Below the pieces are notes generated by a model. The model searched no databases, was not told the DNA's origin, and saw only the letters and a program-made list of their open reading frames with translations. A DNA stretch of 64,000 nucleotides from positions 2,083,501 through 2,147,500 of the forward strand of contig NZ_CP029479.1 in NCBI RefSeq assembly GCF_003150835.1, read 5' to 3'. This stretch comes from Phenylobacterium parvum (GTDB lineage Bacteria > Pseudomonadota > Alphaproteobacteria > Caulobacterales > Caulobacteraceae). Positions 57,664 through 64,000 of the stretch are shown here, in pieces (position 1 is the first letter of the stretch; each line of letters begins with the position of its first letter). A program made the translations under genes and the position numbers.

Positions 57664-58235
57664 GACGTGAACCTCATCCTTGCAAACTGGACGACCTGGC
57701 TGGCGACGGTGTCGAGCTGCCAGGCGTCGTGGGCCTCCCGCGGACGTCCGTCCTCGCCGAAGGAGGCGCTGTTGACGGTCATGGCGGCCCCGTAGGGGGT
57801 CGGCCAGCCGCGAAGGGCGTGAATGATCGAGCGTACGGCGGTCAGGGTCGTTCCCGAAGCCTGCGGGCCGGCGGCGGTCACGATCACCCCGACGGCGCGC
57901 CCCGAGAAATAGGGACGGGAATCCTCCCGGAGAAGCTCCAGGGTGTCGAGGGCGTTCTTCACCACCCCCGAGAGCGAGCCATGATAGCCGGGCGTGGCCA
58001 GGATCAGGCCGTCAGCGCCCCGCACGATGTCCGCCAGTTCCGCCTGGCGTTCCGACGGGCCGCCGGGACGCGGGTCATAGATGGGGAGCTCGGCCAGGAA
58101 GGCGCCGCCCACCAGCCGGGTCCGGGCGCCCAGCCCTTCCGCCGCCGAAAGGGCCGCCGACAGGGCAAGCTCAGTGCTCGAGCCCGCCCGCGTGGTGCCG
58201 CCCAGTCCGACGATCAGGGGCGCAGCGGCGGTCAT
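57660..58235 (-). CDS. NADPH-dependent FMN reductase family protein
   Basis: A 191-residue flavodoxin-like reductase. VGLGGTTRAGSSTELAL is the phosphate-binding loop for FMN, and ILATPGYHGSLSGVVKNALD is the second flavin loop. It starts in a 4-nt overlap with the acyl-CoA ligase stop and ends in a 4-nt overlap with ribB, so it is coupled to flavin synthesis. It probably supplies reduced flavin. Confidence 0.9.
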   Translation of the reverse strand: MTAAAPLIVGLGGTTRAGSSTELALSAALSAAEGLGARTRLVGGAFLAELPIYDPRPGGPSERQAELADIVRGADGLILATPGYHGSLSGVVKNALDTLELLREDSRPYFSGRAVGVIVTAAGPQASGTTLTAVRSIIHALRGWPTPYGAAMTVNSASFGEDGRPREAHDAWQLDTVASQVVQFARMRFTS

Positions 58236-59986
58236 TCCCGGGCCTCGAACACGGTCTTGAGCTCGGTCTTGAGAATCTTGCCGTTGGCGTTGCGCGGCAG
58301 GGGCTCGGGCCAGAACCGCACCTCCACCGGAACCTTGAAGGCGGCGAGGCGCTCGCGCACCCACTGCCTCAGCTCGGCCTCGCCGGCGGTTCCGCCGGGC
58401 TTCAGGTGGACCACGGCGGCGGGCTCCTCTCCAAGGGTCTTGTGGGGAACCCCGACCAGGGCGGCGTCCATCACGTCCGGATGGTCGAAAAGGACGTTCT
58501 CGACCTCGACGCAGTAGATGTTCTCGCCGCCGCGGATCAGCATGTCCTTGGCCCGGTCGACGATGAACATGAAGCCCTCCTCGTCCAGGCGGGCGAGGTC
58601 GCCGGTGCGGAGCCAGCCGTCGCGGAAGGTCTCGGCCGTCGCCTCGGGCTTGTTCCAGTAAAGCTTCACCACCTGCGGGCCCTTGACCCACAGCTCGCCC
58701 ACCTGCCCGACCGGCAAGAGGGTGATCCCGTCGCCAGGATCGCGGATCTGCATCTCGCCCACCGGCGCGGCGGGACCGGCGCTGTCCGGCCGGGCCTCGT
58801 AGTCCTTGCCGGTGTGGCTGGTGAAGGTGGCCGTGGTCTCGGTCATGCCCCAGCCATTGCCCGGCGCAGAGCCGGGGAACACCTCGACGATGCGCCGCAC
58901 CAGCTCCGGCGCCGAAGGCGCGCCGCCATAGGAGACCGAGACCAGGGAGGACAGGTCGTACTTCGCCCGGGCCGGGTGCTCGATCAGCTGCCAGGCGATG
59001 GTGGGCACGCCGCCGGTGGCGTCGATCCGCTCGCGCTCGATGATCTGCATGGCCTGCTCGGCCTCCCAGCGGCGCATGAGCACGATCTTGCCGCCGGCGT
59101 TCATGGTGGGGCCGAGGGTGGCCGACAGGCCCGTGGCGTGGAACAGGGGCACGACCAGCAGCGAGCTGCGCTGGGGCAGCTTGTGCGGGTCGCTTTCCGG
59201 CAGGGGCTGGCCGGCACGCAGGAAGTTCCGGACGGCGGCGATCCCGCTGGTCATGACGTTGGTGGTCATGTTGCGATGGGTGCCCAGGGCGCCCTTGGGC
59301 CGGCCCGTGGTGCCGGAGGTGTAGAGGATGGTCGCATCATCCTCCGGATCGATCGCCACGTCGGGAAGGGGCGCGTCGGGAAGGTCCATCCAGCTGTTGA
59401 CCGGACCGATCGCTTGCTCCAGCCGGGCGGCCCGCGGGCCGGGGTCAGCGCCAGCGGGCAGGCGGGCGACATAGATCTTCTCGAGGTCCGGAAGCTCGTC
59501 CAGGTGAGGCGCGATCCGCTCCAGGCGCTCATCGTCCACCAGGGCCACCTTGGTCCCGGAGTCCGCCAGTCCGTACTGCAGCTCCGGCCCGGTCCACCAG
59601 CCGTTAAGGGGCGTCACGATCGCCCCGGCCAGGATCCCGGCGAAAAAGGCGACGGGCCACTCCGGCAGGTTGCGCATGATGACGGCGACCCGATCGCCCT
59701 TGCGCACGCCGTCGGCCTGCAGCTGGCGGGCCAGGGCGATGGTGGCGCGGGCGAAGGCCTCATAGGTCGCGCGGTCGTCCTCGTAGACGAGGAACTCGCG
59801 GGCGCCGAAGGTGCGGCCATTGAGGAAGATGTCCCGCAGGGTGGGCGGGGCGTTCTTCCACACCCGCTGGGCGACGCCACGGATCACCTTCTCCTCCATC
59901 TCGAACCGCTGGCCCGGCGCCGTCAGGCGCGCGTGCGCCTCGGCGATCGACATGACGGGCCATTCGGGAGTGGAGTCAGACGGCAT
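58232..59986 (-). CDS. AMP-binding acyl-CoA synthetase/ligase
   Basis: A 584-residue class I adenylate-forming enzyme. ATG 59986 is used; ATG 59953 is also plausible. Core motifs are ILYTSGTTGRPKGALGTHRN (A3), GWGMTETTATFTSHTG (A5), GELWVKGPQVVKLYWNKPEAT, DGWLRTGDLARLDEEGFMFIVDRAKDMLIRGGENIY-type A7/A8, and the C-terminal catalytic Lys in NGKILKTELK. It activates a carboxylic acid, likely a medium- or long-chain fatty acid, to acyl-AMP then acyl-CoA. Confidence 0.92.
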   Translation of the reverse strand: MPSDSTPEWPVMSIAEAHARLTAPGQRFEMEEKVIRGVAQRVWKNAPPTLRDIFLNGRTFGAREFLVYEDDRATYEAFARATIALARQLQADGVRKGDRVAVIMRNLPEWPVAFFAGILAGAIVTPLNGWWTGPELQYGLADSGTKVALVDDERLERIAPHLDELPDLEKIYVARLPAGADPGPRAARLEQAIGPVNSWMDLPDAPLPDVAIDPEDDATILYTSGTTGRPKGALGTHRNMTTNVMTSGIAAVRNFLRAGQPLPESDPHKLPQRSSLLVVPLFHATGLSATLGPTMNAGGKIVLMRRWEAEQAMQIIERERIDATGGVPTIAWQLIEHPARAKYDLSSLVSVSYGGAPSAPELVRRIVEVFPGSAPGNGWGMTETTATFTSHTGKDYEARPDSAGPAAPVGEMQIRDPGDGITLLPVGQVGELWVKGPQVVKLYWNKPEATAETFRDGWLRTGDLARLDEEGFMFIVDRAKDMLIRGGENIYCVEVENVLFDHPDVMDAALVGVPHKTLGEEPAAVVHLKPGGTAGEAELRQWVRERLAAFKVPVEVRFWPEPLPRNANGKILKTELKTVFEARE

Positions 59987-60052
59987 AAGGGGTCTCGGCG
60001 GGAACTGGACGACGGCCGGGACCCTGAGGGCCTAACGCGACGGCGATCAAGT

Positions 60053-60086
60053 CAAAAAGGAAAAGGGGCGCCCCGAAGGACGCCCC
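60053..60086 (-). terminator. Intrinsic terminator with UUCG tetraloop
   Basis: On the minus strand GGGGCGTCC-TTCG-GGGCGCCCC forms a 9-bp stem with a stable TTCG loop, followed by TTTTCCTTTTT. It lies 24 nt after the acyl-CoA dehydrogenase stop and separates it from the downstream ligase operon. Confidence 0.93.
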
Positions 60087-60109
60087 CTGGAAACCGCATC
60101 AACGCCGGC

Positions 60110-61438
<1,329 letters not shown>

Positions 61439-61588
61439 GTCTTTCCTCCCGGCCGCCCGCAGGCGGCGTGGTGTTTTTCCGACTATCTGACGGCCTGAGA
61501 ATTTGCGCAACGGCGGGCTTTCCCGGAAGGCGCAGGCGGGGCAAGGTCGGGGAGAGGCGCCCTGAGGGCCCAGTGGAGGAAACCGGAC

Positions 61589-62806
61589 ATGAGCACACCT
61601 GAATCCCACGGATTCTCCAGCACACGGCTGGCGCGCCTCGACCGGTTTCTGAAGGAAAAGTACCTCGATACGGGCCGGTTACCCTGCGCCCAGGTCCAGG
61701 TCCTGAGGGGCGACGACCTCGTGCACGAGAGCGTCCAGGGCCTGTCGGACCGCGAGCGGGGTCGCGCCTCCACCCGGGACGATGTCTACCGCATCTATTC
61801 CATGACCAAGCCGATCACGAGCCTGGCCTTCATGATGCTGGTCGAGGAGGGCGCGGTGGCCCTGGACGACCCGGTCGCGCGCTTCATTCCCGAGTGGAAG
61901 GACCTGGCGGTCTTCTCCGCCGGGACCGGTCCCTACCTGACGACCCCGCCGTCGCAGCCCATGCAGATGGTGGACCTCCTGCGGCATACCTCCGGCCTGA
62001 CCTATGGCTTCCAGACCCGGACCAATGTCGACGCCGCCTACCGTAAGCTGAAGATCGCCGACTCCCATGGCGACCTCGACACCCAGGGCTTCGTCGACGC
62101 CCTGGCCCGCTTGCCCCTCGAGTTCTCGCCGGGAGAAGCCTGGAACTATTCCGTCTCCACCGACGTGCTGGGGGTCCTGGTCGAGCGGATTTCAGGGCGT
62201 CCCTTCCAGGACTTCCTGGCCGACCGGATCTTCGCACCCCTCGGCATGACAGAGACCGGGTTCAGCGTCCGCCCCGACCAGGCGGACCGCTTTGCGGCCT
62301 GCTACGCCCCGACCCCGCAGGGCGGCCTGACCCTCCAGGACGATCCGGCCACCAGCGCCTATCACCGCACGCCGAGCTTCCATTCAGGGGGCGGCGGCCT
62401 GGTCTCGACGGCGGACGACTACATGAAGTTCTGCCGGATGCTGGTGAACCGCGGCGAGCTGGGCGGCCATCGCCTGGTCGCGCCGGCCACCCTGCGCCTC
62501 ATGGCCTCCAACCACCTGCCGGGCGGCCAGGACCTGACCATGCTGTCGCGCTCGCTCTTCTCGGAGGCGACCAACGCCGGCGTGGGCTTCGGCCTGGGCT
62601 TCGCCGTCACCTTCGACCCGGTCCGGGCCATGCTGACCTCCAGCCCTGGCGAGTACTACTGGGGGGGGGCGGCCTCGACGGCCTTCTGGATCGATCCGGT
62701 CAAGGATATCGCCGTGGTCTTCCTGACCCAGTTGATGGGCTCGTCGACCTACCCGATCCGGCGCGAGCTGCGGACCCTGGTCTACTCGGCCCTGATGGAG
62801 CCCTGA
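61589..62806 (+). CDS. Serine hydrolase (beta-lactamase/EstB family)
   Basis: A 405-residue class C beta-lactamase-fold hydrolase without a signal peptide. The SxxK motif is SMTK (Ser near 72), YSVS corresponds to the YxN motif, and WGGAAST replaces the KTG motif, as in EstB-type esterases rather than true beta-lactamases. GGGGLVSTADDYMKF and LLRHTSGLTYGFQ are family blocks. It is most likely a cytosolic esterase; beta-lactam hydrolysis is unlikely. Confidence 0.9.
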   Translation: MSTPESHGFSSTRLARLDRFLKEKYLDTGRLPCAQVQVLRGDDLVHESVQGLSDRERGRASTRDDVYRIYSMTKPITSLAFMMLVEEGAVALDDPVARFIPEWKDLAVFSAGTGPYLTTPPSQPMQMVDLLRHTSGLTYGFQTRTNVDAAYRKLKIADSHGDLDTQGFVDALARLPLEFSPGEAWNYSVSTDVLGVLVERISGRPFQDFLADRIFAPLGMTETGFSVRPDQADRFAACYAPTPQGGLTLQDDPATSAYHRTPSFHSGGGGLVSTADDYMKFCRMLVNRGELGGHRLVAPATLRLMASNHLPGGQDLTMLSRSLFSEATNAGVGFGLGFAVTFDPVRAMLTSSPGEYYWGGAASTAFWIDPVKDIAVVFLTQLMGSSTYPIRRELRTLVYSALMEP

Positions 62807-62824
62807 TGGAAGCTCAAGCCGGGG

Positions 62825-64000
62825 TCAGGGGGTGTCCACCCGGGGCGGGGCCGCGGCGAGGTTGGGTTCAGGCTCCCCACTCCTGGGGGCGAAGGCGGCC
62901 AGAAGGCTCGACTTGCGCCAGTTGCCCCAGCGGTACCAGGCCAGGGCCAGCAGGCAGGAGGCGATCGACCCGATTGGGAAGCTGATCCAGACGGCGTCGG
63001 CGCCCAGCCAGGGCTGGAGCAGGGTCGCCACCGGGATGCGGATGCCCCACATGGCGATGATCATCGAGATCAGCGGCGGCCAGACCGAGCCGGTGGCCCG
63101 CACGATGCCCGAGAGGATGAAACTCATGCCGAAAGGGATGAATCCCCAGAGGACGAAATAGTTGATGTGCTGGGCGATGGGGATGGAGGGGCTGCCCTCC
63201 GGCAGGAAGAGCCGGGGCGCCAGGGGCCCGGCCGCATAGATCAGGAGGATCGGCAGGGCGCTGAGCAGGGCGGCGTAGCCAATGCCGGTCTTGGCCACCT
63301 GGTCCACGCGGTCCATCCGCCCGGCCCCGACGTTCTGGGCCGCCATGGACGAGACCGCCATGCCGAGGGCCATGGCCGGCATCTGGACATAGGCCCACAT
63401 TTGCATGGCCACGCCGTAGGCCGCCGCCGTGGTCGAGCCATAGCTGTTGACGAAGCTGGTCATCGTCAGGGCGGCGAAGGACATGATGAACATCTGCAGG
63501 CCCATGGGCAGGCCCTTGAAGACCAGGCTGCGGATGATGCTGGGATCGGGAATCAGGTTCCGAAGTTCACCCGGCCGGGGGATCAGGATCGAGTCCTTCC
63601 GGTGCAGCCAGAAGATGATCGCCGCAAGGGTCAGCCCCTGGCAGATCAGGGTGGCGGAGGCGGACCCGGCGATGCCCATCCGGGGAAACGGCCCGAACCC
63701 GGTGATCAGCATCGGATTGAGCACGACCTCCATCGAGATGGCCAGGAGGGCGAAATAGAAGGGTGTCCGAGAGTCCCCCGTCCCTCTCTGCGCCATCTGC
63801 ACGAAGGAGAAGAAGTACATGATGGGGATCGCCATGAAGATGACCCGCAGATAGGTCGTGGCGTCCGCCCGGGCGTCGCCCGGGGTGCCCATGGCGGCCA
63901 GTATTCCCGGCGTGGCCAGGAAGCCTGTAAGGCCGACCAGCAGGGAGATGGCCAGGAAGAAGATGATGCAGGTGCCCACCACGCGCTTGGCGAGCTCGCG
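62825..64000 (-). CDS. MATE-family efflux transporter (5' end outside window)
   Basis: 391 codons of a MATE transporter with at least ten hydrophobic helices. The frame runs through the right edge without a start. Family-like segments are YLRVIFMAIPIMYFFSFVQMAQRGTGDSRTPF, NPMLITGFGPFPRMGIAGSASATL and VSSMAAQNVGAGRMDRV. It exports drugs or metabolites using a sodium or proton gradient; substrate unknown. It is convergent with the serine hydrolase, 18 nt away. Confidence 0.92.
   Translation of the reverse strand, partial: RELAKRVVGTCIIFFLAISLLVGLTGFLATPGILAAMGTPGDARADATTYLRVIFMAIPIMYFFSFVQMAQRGTGDSRTPFYFALLAISMEVVLNPMLITGFGPFPRMGIAGSASATLICQGLTLAAIIFWLHRKDSILIPRPGELRNLIPDPSIIRSLVFKGLPMGLQMFIMSFAALTMTSFVNSYGSTTAAAYGVAMQMWAYVQMPAMALGMAVSSMAAQNVGAGRMDRVDQVAKTGIGYAALLSALPILLIYAAGPLAPRLFLPEGSPSIPIAQHINYFVLWGFIPFGMSFILSGIVRATGSVWPPLISMIIAMWGIRIPVATLLQPWLGADAVWISFPIGSIASCLLALAWYRWGNWRKSSLLAAFAPRSGEPEPNLAAAPPRVDTP

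Overview
The window is high-GC bacterial DNA that fits Caulobacteraceae (a Phenylobacterium- or Caulobacter-like alphaproteobacterium). The lineage evidence is a GapR/DUF2312 nucleoid protein, a TrcR/DUF1013 regulator, an alphaproteobacterial LexA box (GTTC-N7-GTTC), the zinc-free form of ribosomal protein L36, a RibB protein with a degenerate RibA domain, and motA without motB beside it. The species cannot be fixed from the sequence alone.

Layout. (1) 1-5526: the 5' part of a very large minus-strand two-partner-secretion exoprotein; its 3' end lies outside the window, and it carries 17 copies of a 74-residue FG-GAP-like repeat. (2) 5.9-11.2 kb: a small secreted protein with a probable frameshift, a glutathione S-transferase, a membrane protein, a haloalkane dehalogenase and a secreted amidohydrolase. 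(3) 11.28-12.8 kb: a LexA/SOS box followed by a Tox-REase-5 nuclease toxin gene and a tightly coupled small acidic protein that is a candidate immunity protein. (4) 13-15.3 kb: a penicillin-amidase family acylase. (5) 15.4-17.35 kb: two tandem HNH endonucleases with different PUA/EVE-like N-terminal domains, a likely modified-DNA restriction pair. (6) 17503-23219: a 5.7 kb integrative mini-element inserted in the 3' end of tRNA-Ser(GGA), bounded by 15-bp direct repeats. It carries a P4-type integrase, an AlpA-like regulator, several tiny genes, two winged-helix proteins, iteron-like repeats, an HGG-motif protein and a secreted protein with 8-residue repeats.

(7) 23.4-31 kb: msrA, a YjbR protein, an MHS-family transporter, small membrane proteins, a TetR regulator, dispersed palindromic repeats and lepA. 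(8) 31.1-41.5 kb: one long minus-strand cluster for putrescine uptake and breakdown (two gamma-glutamylpolyamine synthetase-like proteins, PotF/H/I/A-type ABC transporter, PuuD, a class III aminotransferase, PuuA, PuuB). (9) 41.6-46.6 kb: a DUF4239 membrane protein, thiC under a TPP riboswitch, and a PQQ alcohol dehydrogenase with a fused cytochrome c. (10) 46.8-56.4 kb: housekeeping and cell-cycle genes (sigma54 response regulator, gapR, rpmJ, lytic transglycosylase, MFS exporter, motA, purEK, a GGDEF protein, two YdcH-like proteins, trcR). (11) 56.5-64 kb: ribBX, flavin reductase and acyl-CoA ligase in overlapping frames, an acyl-CoA dehydrogenase, a serine hydrolase, and a MATE transporter cut by the window end.

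The accessory part is 11.2-23.3 kb. There the SOS-controlled toxin/immunity pair, the paired restriction-like nucleases and the tRNA-Ser mini-element lie close together and look like a defence and conflict hot spot. The rest reads as ordinary chromosome.
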